DNA from: Leptospirillum sp.
GTDB lineage: Bacteria > Nitrospirota > Leptospirillia > Leptospirillales > Leptospirillaceae
NCBI GenBank assembly: GCA_027343785.1
Contig: DAHWKF010000115.1
Coordinates: forward strand, 1-20,653
Direction: 5' to 3'
DNA length: 20,653 bases
The notes under the pieces are model-generated. The model made no database searches. It worked only from the letters and a program-made list of their open reading frames with translations, and was not told the origin of the DNA. This document shows, piece by piece, positions 14,487 to 20,653 of the stretch. Numbering within the stretch: the stretch's first letter is position 1; each line of letters opens with the position of its first letter. Made by a program: the position numbers and the translations under genes.

Positions 14487-14942
14487 ATGCGGCGACTGTT
14501 CTGGCTTTTCATATTCTCCTGCCTGACAGCGGCGGGATGCGAAAACCACCATCCGAATCCCGTCACCTTTTACCCGCCGGCGAGCGAAATATTCGCCGGA
14601 GAAACCGGGCAACTGGTCAACCCGGACGACGAGCGCGTCCCGGTGCTTCTCGGACGGTCAATCGACGACTACACCCAGGGGTGGACGGCGTATGTCGCGG
14701 GCAGGACCGATCTGGTCCGACCGCTCCAGGACCGGAAGAAGATCCGGTGGGTCAAGGCGAAGACGCCGGTCCGCGTCGTCATGACCGAAGACCGGCTGGG
14801 CCAGGTATTCCTTCTTGTGCGGGGGGGAAGACATCCGGGAGGTTCTTCGAATCTACTGGAAGGGCCCGATGGATGGTGGACCGACGCGCGGTTTTTTCAG
14901 ATCACCGTCGGTCCGAAAGTCGGGAACCACAAAAACAGCTGA
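14487..14942 (+). CDS. Small predicted lipoprotein, unknown family
   Basis: 151 residues. The signal peptide MRRLFWLFIFSCLTAAGC ends in lipobox AAGC (C18), followed by Asn/His residues, so export and lipidation are expected. The mature part has no repeats or motifs that I recognise. It contains a tract VKAKTPVRVVMTED and a Trp-Trp near the C-terminus. The frame starts at 14418, but ATG at 14487 is preceded by GGGAGGAG and begins exactly at the signal peptide, so it is chosen. It follows the GGDEF gene after 88 nt in which I see neither a clear terminator nor a promoter, and precedes the CDGSH gene by 15 nt; co-transcription of the latter two is likely. Confidence 0.75.
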   Translation: MRRLFWLFIFSCLTAAGCENHHPNPVTFYPPASEIFAGETGQLVNPDDERVPVLLGRSIDDYTQGWTAYVAGRTDLVRPLQDRKKIRWVKAKTPVRVVMTEDRLGQVFLLVRGGRHPGGSSNLLEGPDGWWTDARFFQITVGPKVGNHKNS

Positions 14943-14957
14943 CAGGAGGGGTTGACC

Positions 14958-15146
14958 GTGAGCAGTAAGATCCTGTGTCTCAAGAACGGACCCTATGAAC
15001 TGCGGGGGCCGGTCCGCATCGAAGACGCCGAAGGGAATGTGACCGAGACGGAGCGCATGGCCCACCATCTGTGCCGTTGCGGCGAGTCCCAGATCAAGCC
15101 GTTCTGCGACGGCTCCCACGAGGCCGTGGGATTCGATTCGGAATAG
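14958..15146 (+). CDS. CDGSH-type iron-sulfur protein
   Basis: Very small (62-residue) soluble protein with one CDGSH motif: C39-x-C41-x2-S44-x3-P48-x-C50-D-G-S-H54. Three Cys and one His should bind a [2Fe-2S] cluster as in mitoNEET-like proteins. The leader KNGPYELRGPVRI is common in bacterial members. The role is probably redox or cluster handling; the partner is unknown. AGGAGG at 14944-14949 sets the start: GTG at 14958 is 8 nt away, while TTG at 14952 is too close. It lies just behind the lipoprotein gene and ends 4 nt from the stop of the convergent helicase gene, so the two transcripts must overlap at their 3' ends. Confidence 0.88.
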   Translation: MSSKILCLKNGPYELRGPVRIEDAEGNVTETERMAHHLCRCGESQIKPFCDGSHEAVGFDSE

Positions 15147-15150
15147 GAGA

Positions 15151-18100
15151 CTAGACTCGCACGGCCAGACGGGCGCTCTCCCGGAAAAGATGTGCCGGGA
15201 GAGGATAATCCAGTCTCCAGACAATGCTCATCGGGCGACTCCCCTGATGGGACTGGTACCGGACGGGGCCCGCGAACACATAAGGCTCCGACATCCCGAA
15301 GGGCCATTCTTCGCTCTTTTTCCCCTTCCGGACGAACAGGAAGATCCGGTGACCCTGCCGTTCGTGATGGACATAACGCCGGCCCGTCTCCGACTGTTCC
15401 CCGGTTGTGCTCTGGGACTGCCAGTGAAACAGGCTTTCGGAGATGGCGTAATCTTCGTACAGGGTCGACGGAGAATAATCTTTCTCGGATTTGTCGAGCG
15501 TGACAAACAACAGGTCGGCTTTCTGTTCCGGCAGATAACGGACGCCTTCCCGGACCTCCACCTTCCTCTCGAAATCCCACAACCCGAACGCCGACAGGAT
15601 TTCATCCCGGGTGTAGGCTCCATGGATATCCAGCGGGTGACTTTCGGATGCCCCTCCCGGAATGACCGGATAACGGGCCGAATCTTCCGAAAGCTCCAGC
15701 AACTCTTCCAGCTCCGAACACAGAACGGGATTGTTCCGGAGTCTCTTGATCGTGTCCCCGGCCTCCCGCATTCCCATCTTCCGGGGAATCTCTCCCCAGA
15801 GGCTGTAGTGGGCCATCAGGGCCATCCGCTCCGGGAACTCTCCCGACGGATGGGCAATCTCCTCCCCCCGCGCCATCCGGATCAAAAAATCGTGGTAACG
15901 ACCGGCAGCCACATGAAAAACCCTTCCCACCCCCCGGGTCAGGACCGACTCGTCGGGATCCCGAAAATCCTCCCGAACGCCCGCCTGAACCTGCATCCTT
16001 TTCCATCCGGCGAAAACATTCCCCCGTTTCCGGTAGATGGCCGAAACGGGAGGATGATACGCCTCCACGAATTCCCGGAGGCGGGGAGGTCTTCCCCTCT
16101 CCCGGGCCATCTCCCGGATCCGTTCAAGCCATTGCTCCCTCCGGCCTCCCAGGGATTGACGGATGTTTTCGAGGACATATTCCCGGGCCACCCGTTCCAG
16201 ATGGATGACGCATCCGGCCGGAAGATGCGGAAAATCTTCCCGGACTTCCTGGTCGATGCGATGGGCCGGCTTTCCGGAAAGCGCTGACAGACGGGAGGCG
16301 AAATCGAACTTTCCGTGCATGTGTCCGATAAAATCGAGCGCCAGAAGTTGCGTCTTTCCCCGGAAGTGGCGCAGGCCCCGCCCCAGTTGCTGGAGAAAAA
16401 CCGTCAGGCTCTCGGTCGGTCGCAGGAACAGCACGGTATTGACTGCCGGAATATCGACTCCTTCATTGTAGAGATCCACCACAAACACAAACCGGATCTC
16501 TCCCCGGGCAAGACGCTGGCTCGCGGCTTCCCTCTCCTCCTGCGGCGTCTCCGCCGACAGGGCCGTGGAAGGGACGCCCGCCCGGTTGAACAGCTCGCTC
16601 ATCTCCCTGGCGTGCCGGACGCTGACGCAAAACCCCAGACCCCGGACGGCGTCCAGGTCGGGAAGATATTCCCGGACCGCGCGGAGAACGTCGCGGTTTC
16701 GCATGTCGTTTCCCGTCAGGATATCCTCCAGATCTTTCCGGGCGTATTGCCCGCGCTCCCACCGGATATTCCGGTAGTCGACGGAATCGCTGATCCCGAA
16801 ATAGTGGAAAGGACAGAGGAGATCCCGGTCGATCGCCTCTCCCAGACGGATTTCCGCGGCGGTACGGTTGTTGAAATACTGGCGGATGTCCAGCCCGTCA
16901 TGCCGCTCGGGGGTCGCCGTCAACCCCAGGAGGATCTTCGGATTCAGGTATTCGAGCAACCGGCGGTAGGTCCGGGCCATCCCGTGGTGGATTTCATCGA
17001 TGACCACATAATCGAAGTGTTCCGGGTCGACCAGTCTGGTCAAATCTTGTCGGGAGATCGTCTGGATCGAGCCGAAGACGTGACGGAACGATTGTGGTCG
17101 GGACTCGCCGGTCAACATCTCCCCGAAATTCCGGTCGCCCAGAATATGGCGGAACTGTTTCCGGCTCTGGTCGAGGATTTCCTGCCGATGGGCCACGAAC
17201 AGAAACGTGGCCTCCGGACGGGCTTCCCTGTACCGGAGAAAGTCGAAAGCCGCGATCAGGGTTTTCCCGGTTCCGGTCGCGCTCACGATGAGGTTGCGAC
17301 TGGACCGGTGGAGCGTCCTCTCCACCACCAGCCGGTCCAGAATCTCTTGCTGGAAAGGGTAAGGGGCCACATCAAAAAGGGTCGACGGGTCCGGATCTTT
17401 CTGGCTCCGGCCCCGCGACAGGGCCTTGTCGACCTTCTCCCGCACCGACGCCGAATAGGGAAAAAAAGAGGTCGAATCGTTCCAGTAGGTTTCGAACGTC
17501 CCGCGGATTTTTTCCAGAACGGAAGGCTGGTCCTCCGCCGTCACCTTCAGGTTCCACTCGAGCCCGGAGGTGAGGGCGGGGTTGGAGATATTGGAAGAGC
17601 CGATATAGGCCGTGGAAAATCCTGAATTCCGGCCAAAATACCAGGCTTTCGCGTGGAGACGCGTCCGGCTTTCATCGAGGGAGATCCGGATCTGGACATT
17701 GGGAAGACCGCTCAGGAAATCCAGGCTGGCGAGTTCGGTCGCCCCCATATAGGTCGTCGTCACGACGCGGACAGGAACGCGGGAGGAGGCTTCTTCCAGA
17801 GCGGATCGGAGAACCTGGATCCCGCTCCATTTGATGAAGGACATCAGGATATCGATCCGGTCCGCGGAGCGGATCTCTTTCCTCAGTTCGCTGGCGAGAG
17901 ACGGATCGTCCGGGGCCCCGGTCAAAAGCGTGCTTTCCGAAAGGCCGGTCAGGGGAGACTCTGAAAATCTGTCCGGCGGAGCGTTCGCCTCCGAGACGGA
18001 CAGCAAAATCCTGGTCTCCTGAGAAGAAAGAGGGTCTTCCCGATTTCCGGCCCGAGCGATCATCCTGTTGACCAGGGCGATCTGGTCGGAAACCCTTGTC

Positions 18101-18297
18101 TTCCCGGAAAGGGTCTGGAGCTCCTCCAGCAGCCATTTTCCGACGTAACGCGCCAGCAGGAATGGAAGCTCCGACTCGTCCACGGATTCTTTCCGGAGAT
18201 TTACTCCCGCGGCCTCGAGTTTTTTCAGAAGACGGTCCAGCTCCCGGTCGATCAGTCTTTCGTAGGCCCCGGGAGGAAGCCCGTCATGCCAGGACAC
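15151..18297 (-). CDS. PLD-nuclease-like / SF2 helicase / DUF3427 protein
   Basis: 1048 residues. A short N-terminal helical part is followed by a PLD-like domain (about 115-275) with H215-x-K217 (LHAKAW), GSSN at 233-236 and E247; the Asp of the classic HxK-x4-D motif is G222. The SF2 helicase has Walker A ATGTGKT (340-346), DEIH (434-437), TATPE (460-464) and motif VI QQLGRGLR (636-643). The C-terminal DUF3427 domain (about 890-1048) is recognisable by TLDKSEKDYSPSTLYEDYAI, LFHWQSQ and PMSIVW. The chain therefore combines a possible nuclease with an ATP-driven translocase; related proteins are found near defence and repair genes. The frame opens at 18384, but GTG at 18297 with AGAGG upstream is preferred; it overlaps the NUDIX gene by 14 nt. 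Confidence 0.9.
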   Translation of the reverse strand: MSWHDGLPPGAYERLIDRELDRLLKKLEAAGVNLRKESVDESELPFLLARYVGKWLLEELQTLSGKTRVSDQIALVNRMIARAGNREDPLSSQETRILLSVSEANAPPDRFSESPLTGLSESTLLTGAPDDPSLASELRKEIRSADRIDILMSFIKWSGIQVLRSALEEASSRVPVRVVTTTYMGATELASLDFLSGLPNVQIRISLDESRTRLHAKAWYFGRNSGFSTAYIGSSNISNPALTSGLEWNLKVTAEDQPSVLEKIRGTFETYWNDSTSFFPYSASVREKVDKALSRGRSQKDPDPSTLFDVAPYPFQQEILDRLVVERTLHRSSRNLIVSATGTGKTLIAAFDFLRYREARPEATFLFVAHRQEILDQSRKQFRHILGDRNFGEMLTGESRPQSFRHVFGSIQTISRQDLTRLVDPEHFDYVVIDEIHHGMARTYRRLLEYLNPKILLGLTATPERHDGLDIRQYFNNRTAAEIRLGEAIDRDLLCPFHYFGISDSVDYRNIRWERGQYARKDLEDILTGNDMRNRDVLRAVREYLPDLDAVRGLGFCVSVRHAREMSELFNRAGVPSTALSAETPQEEREAASQRLARGEIRFVFVVDLYNEGVDIPAVNTVLFLRPTESLTVFLQQLGRGLRHFRGKTQLLALDFIGHMHGKFDFASRLSALSGKPAHRIDQEVREDFPHLPAGCVIHLERVAREYVLENIRQSLGGRREQWLERIREMARERGRPPRLREFVEAYHPPVSAIYRKRGNVFAGWKRMQVQAGVREDFRDPDESVLTRGVGRVFHVAAGRYHDFLIRMARGEEIAHPSGEFPERMALMAHYSLWGEIPRKMGMREAGDTIKRLRNNPVLCSELEELLELSEDSARYPVIPGGASESHPLDIHGAYTRDEILSAFGLWDFERKVEVREGVRYLPEQKADLLFVTLDKSEKDYSPSTLYEDYAISESLFHWQSQSTTGEQSETGRRYVHHERQGHRIFLFVRKGKKSEEWPFGMSEPYVFAGPVRYQSHQGSRPMSIVWRLDYPLPAHLFRESARLAVRV

Positions 18298-18688
18298 GGG
18301 CGACCTCTTCCAGGATCGGATAATCCCCCGCCAGCCAGTCCAGTTTGTCGACGTTCGACGGTTCCACCCACCGGAGGAGGTCATGGACCAGGGAGACCGG
18401 ACGTCCGCCGGATAACCTGACCAGATACGGGTGGAGGATCACCTCCTCACCCTCCCTGTACCGGTAACGGACAACGGACAGGGGGAGCCCGATCTCGGCG
18501 CTGATCCCCAGTTCTTCATCCAGTTCCCGAACCAGGGCTTCCTCCGGCGTTTCCCCCGGTTCGATCTTCCCCCCGGGAAACTCCCATTTTCCGGCATGGC
18601 GGCCCTTTCCCCTCCGGGCCGCAAGGATCCGCCCGCCCTCCACGATAACGGCGCAGGCGACCCGGATCGACTCCCCCTGATCTCCCAT
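18284..18688 (-). CDS. MutT-like NUDIX hydrolase
   Basis: 134 residues with a complete Nudix box at 40-62: G-x5-E-x7-REL-x-EE-x-G-I. The preceding RRGKGRHAGKWEFPGG is typical of MutT/8-oxo-dGTP diphosphatases and of (deoxy)nucleoside triphosphate pyrophosphohydrolases. It would hydrolyse damaged or non-canonical nucleotides. The frame opens at 18760, but ATG at 18688 has GGAGAGG upstream, begins just before the conserved core, and lies downstream of a predicted promoter that overlaps the longer start. It is the first gene of a two-gene unit with the PLD-helicase, whose GTG lies inside this gene, so the two are probably translated together. Substrate preference cannot be told from sequence alone. 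Confidence 0.92.
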   Translation of the reverse strand: MGDQGESIRVACAVIVEGGRILAARRGKGRHAGKWEFPGGKIEPGETPEEALVRELDEELGISAEIGLPLSVVRYRYREGEEVILHPYLVRLSGGRPVSLVHDLLRWVEPSNVDKLDWLAGDYPILEEVARVLA

Positions 18689-18701
18689 CAACCTCTCCGG
18701 C

Positions 18702-18711
18702 GAAAATTTTC
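18702..18711. repeat. Palindrome in NUDIX leader
   Basis: GAAAATTTTC, a perfect 10-bp palindrome just upstream of the NUDIX ribosome site. A second palindrome, TTCCGGAA, follows at 18714-18721. Confidence 0.35.
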
Positions 18712-18750
18712 CATTCCGGAACGATTCCCCGTATTTCCTTGGCCGACGCG

Positions 18751-18779
18751 ATTCTAGCACGGGGAAAAATCTTTTCCCA
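18751..18779 (-). promoter_or_regulatory. Extended -10 promoter of the NUDIX/PLD-helicase unit
   Basis: On the minus strand, TAGAAT (18756-18751) is directly preceded by TGC, an extended -10. The -35 hexamer at 17-nt spacing (TGGGAA) is weak, as is usual for extended -10 promoters. The leader to ATG 18688 would be about 55 nt. Confidence 0.5.
18762..18778. repeat. Perfect inverted repeat over the NUDIX -35 region
   Basis: GGGAAAA, ATC, TTTTCCC: seven-base arms with a 3-nt centre, covering the spacer and -35 of the predicted NUDIX promoter. This is the position expected for a repressor operator. With the T/C arm it could also act as a short hairpin in an RNA. Confidence 0.45.
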
Positions 18780-18802
18780 GGTGCCTTTAGCGCGACTTTC
18801 GA

Positions 18803-18833
18803 TTGACCGGACGATCCATTCCTGTGAGAGAAT
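18803..18833 (+). promoter_or_regulatory. Candidate promoter of the HD-GYP gene
   Basis: TTGACC (18803-18808) and, 19 nt on, GAGAAT (18828-18833) preceded by TGA, an extended -10. A start near 18840 leaves a leader of about 30 nt carrying the strong GGAGGTGA ribosome site. Confidence 0.4.
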
Positions 18834-18870
18834 GGGCGGGATGCCGGATCCCGGAAAGCGGAGGTGACGA

Positions 18871-20307
18871 ATGAATGACCCCATGACCGCCGGACAGATG
18901 ACCCAGGCGGATATACCGGACGGCGAGACCGTTCGATTTTCAGAGGTGGTGGCGTCCTTTACCTACGCCCTCGACATGACGGAAGGGCAGCCGCCGGGCC
19001 ACTGCCTGAGAGCCTGCCGGATCGGAATGGAAATCGGCCACGTCCTGAATCTGTCGCGGCAGGATTTGTGGAACCTGTATTACGCGATCCTTCTGAAGGA
19101 CGCCGGGTGCAGCAGCAACGCCGCCCGCCTGTTCGAACTCTATGCGGCCGACGACCGCACCACCAAAAAAAATTTCAAAACCGTCGATACCGACAGCCTG
19201 CTGCAGGTGGCCCGATTTGTCTTTTCCAATACGGCCATGGGACACCCCTTACGGGAGAAGATCGGTAAAATCGTCAACCTCGCCGTTCACGGAGAGGACC
19301 TGGCCACAGAGATGTTCATGGCCCGATGCGAGCGGGGAGCCCACATCGCCACAGAGATGGGGTTCAATGACGATATCGCCCAGGCGATCCGTTGTCTGGA
19401 CGAACACTGGAACGGCAAAGGCCGGCCCCGGGGGCTCAAAAAAGAGGAGATCCCCCTTTTTTCCAGAATCGCTCTTCTGGCCCAGGTCGCCGACGTCTTT
19501 TCATATGACGGGACACCCGGGAAAGCCCTCCAGGAAATCCGGAAAAGAAGCGGATCCTGGTTCGACCCCGAGATCGTCGACGCGTTTTCCCGGGTTGCCG
19601 GCTCTTCCCGCCTCTGGGAAGAGCCGGCTTCGGAAAGACTGGAAAACCAGGTCATGGAGCTGGAACCGATGGAGTTTTCCCAGCCCGCCGACGCCGACCG
19701 GCTGGACCGCGTGGCCCGCGCGTTCGGAAAGATCATCGACGCCAAGAGCCCCTATACTTACGGCCACAGCCAGCGCGTGGGCGATTTTACTTATGCCATG
19801 GCGCGGGGTCTGGGGTTGACACAACCGCACAGCCGATGGGTCCGGCGGGGGGGATTTCTCCATGACCTGGGCAAACTCGGAATCAGCAACACGATCCTGG
19901 ACAAACCCGGCAGACTCTCGGGAGAAGAGTACGAACTGGTCAAGAACCACGCCCGATACACGGAGGAGATCCTGATCCGGATCGGAGTTTTCAAGACGCT
20001 GTCTTTCATCGCCGGCGCCCACCACGAACGGCTGGACGGAGGCGGTTATCCCCGCGGGCTCCGGGCCGAAACGATCCCGGTCGAAACCCGCATCATCTCC
20101 ATCGCCGACATCTTCGACGCGCTCACGGAAGACCGCCCTTACAGGAAGGCCCTCTCCGACGACCAGGCGTTTTCGATCATGCAGGACATGCGGGACAAGG
20201 CCCTGGACAGCCGCATTCTGGATCTGTTCATGGACTGGAGAAAAAGCGGGGGTTCCTTGCCATCACACGAAAGCCCGGACATTTCCAGGTCGGCTCCCAC
20301 TCGCTGA
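18871..20307 (+). CDS. Double-HD protein with C-terminal HD-GYP phosphodiesterase
   Basis: 478 residues, soluble. The C-terminal HD-GYP domain (about 275-455) is complete: GHS (H299), HDLGK (331-335), HHERLDGGGYP (384-394) and DIFDALTEDRPYR. It should hydrolyse c-di-GMP. The N-terminal half (about 25-245) has the same order of elements in altered form: GHCLRACRIG, LLKDAGC where the HD His is Lys76, DEHWNGKGRPRGL, and VADVFSYDG. It is therefore a degenerate HD domain, perhaps a regulatory or dimer-forming unit. ATG at 18871 has a near-perfect GGAGGTGA. It is divergent from the NUDIX gene and followed after 11 nt by a patatin-like gene, so these two probably form an operon. Confidence 0.92.
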   Translation: MNDPMTAGQMTQADIPDGETVRFSEVVASFTYALDMTEGQPPGHCLRACRIGMEIGHVLNLSRQDLWNLYYAILLKDAGCSSNAARLFELYAADDRTTKKNFKTVDTDSLLQVARFVFSNTAMGHPLREKIGKIVNLAVHGEDLATEMFMARCERGAHIATEMGFNDDIAQAIRCLDEHWNGKGRPRGLKKEEIPLFSRIALLAQVADVFSYDGTPGKALQEIRKRSGSWFDPEIVDAFSRVAGSSRLWEEPASERLENQVMELEPMEFSQPADADRLDRVARAFGKIIDAKSPYTYGHSQRVGDFTYAMARGLGLTQPHSRWVRRGGFLHDLGKLGISNTILDKPGRLSGEEYELVKNHARYTEEILIRIGVFKTLSFIAGAHHERLDGGGYPRGLRAETIPVETRIISIADIFDALTEDRPYRKALSDDQAFSIMQDMRDKALDSRILDLFMDWRKSGGSLPSHESPDISRSAPTR

Positions 20308-20318
20308 AAGATCGAAAA

Positions 20319-20653
20319 ATGGAAGGAAAACAGAGAATATCGTCCAAAAGAGCCCGGATCGGGGTGGCCCTGGGCAGCGGCTCCGCCCGCGGGTGGGCCC
20401 ATATCGGCATCATCCGCACCTTGGAGTCCAGGGGAATTTTCCCCGACATCTACTGCGGGAGTTCCGTCGGCGCACTGGTCGGCGCCGCCGCGGCGTCCGG
20501 AAGGCTGGACCGGCTCGAGGTGTGGATCCGGCAGCTCAAACGCGTGGATGTCGTGGGGTACATGATCCGGTCGTTCATGAAGGCGGAATCCATCCAGAGC
20601 GAAAAATACCTGGGAGAGATATTCGGCAACACCCTTTCGGACGCCCTGATCGA
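20319..20653 (+). CDS. Patatin-like phospholipase, 5' part only
   Basis: A gene cut by the window end; 111 complete codons are visible. After a basic leader (MEGKQRISSKRAR) comes IGVALGSGSARGWAHIGIIR, the oxyanion-hole G-S-G-x-x-R-G of patatin/RssA-type proteins, then the nucleophile elbow GSSVG (CGSSVGALVG). The catalytic Asp would lie beyond the edge. The expected role is lipid acyl hydrolysis at the inner membrane or in the cytosol. The ATG is 11 nt after the HD-GYP stop with only a weak GAAAG site, suggesting dependence on translation of the upstream gene. Confidence 0.88.
   Translation, partial: MEGKQRISSKRARIGVALGSGSARGWAHIGIIRTLESRGIFPDIYCGSSVGALVGAAAASGRLDRLEVWIRQLKRVDVVGYMIRSFMKAESIQSEKYLGEIFGNTLSDALI

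Noticed and set aside
16315..17625. 436-codon plus-strand frame opposite the PLD-helicase gene
   Set aside because: High-GC shadow frame with no recognisable domain; the helicase motifs on the other strand are intact.

Overview
The window is a compact bacterial chromosomal segment of high GC content (my estimate by eye is close to 60%). It carries 19 protein-coding genes that I can support. One of them runs off the right edge. I see no tRNA, rRNA, CRISPR array, transposase or prophage gene. The organism is a Gram-negative (diderm) bacterium: there are several lipoprotein signal sequences, an AsmA-like inner-membrane-anchored protein, an NtrY/NtrX sigma-54 system and a MarC protein. GTG and TTG starts are frequent. 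The gene styles recall Leptospirillum-like Nitrospirota or a related environmental lineage, but nothing here proves the taxon.

Left part (29-5562, minus strand): a four-gene operon in the order DUF1844-like protein with an internally duplicated domain, AsmA-like anchored protein, NtrY-type histidine kinase, NtrX-type sigma-54 activator. Gene spacings are 0 to 14 nt. Divergent from it are marC (plus) and a DUF6941-like gene. These are followed by a minus-strand pair, queA then a SAM methyltransferase, overlapping as TAATG.

Middle part (8740-14942): a stand-alone EAL phosphodiesterase, an AlkD-type alkylpurine glycosylase (minus), and a translationally coupled secreted pair DUF2844-DUF3443. 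Then come a beta-carbonic anhydrase and a 42-residue lipoprotein-like peptide (both minus), a GGDEF diguanylate cyclase, and a small lipoprotein.

Right part (14958-20653): a CDGSH iron-sulfur protein sits tail to tail with a large PLD/SF2-helicase/DUF3427 protein. The helicase gene overlaps an upstream MutT-like NUDIX gene. Divergent from that pair is a double-HD protein with an intact HD-GYP domain, followed by the 5' part of a patatin-like phospholipase gene.

How the genes work together: three different kinds of c-di-GMP enzyme (EAL, GGDEF, HD-GYP) lie within about 11.6 kb but in separate transcription units. AlkD, the NUDIX protein and the PLD-helicase suggest nucleic-acid or nucleotide quality control, and the NUDIX/PLD-helicase pair is the best candidate here for an under-described system. 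The DUF2844/DUF3443 pair is probably an exported two-component unit of unknown role; the DUF3443 protein has two pepsin-like D-x-G-S motifs. No gap between genes exceeds 300 nt. The largest are 13109-13291 and 18689-18870, both divergent promoter regions, described below.
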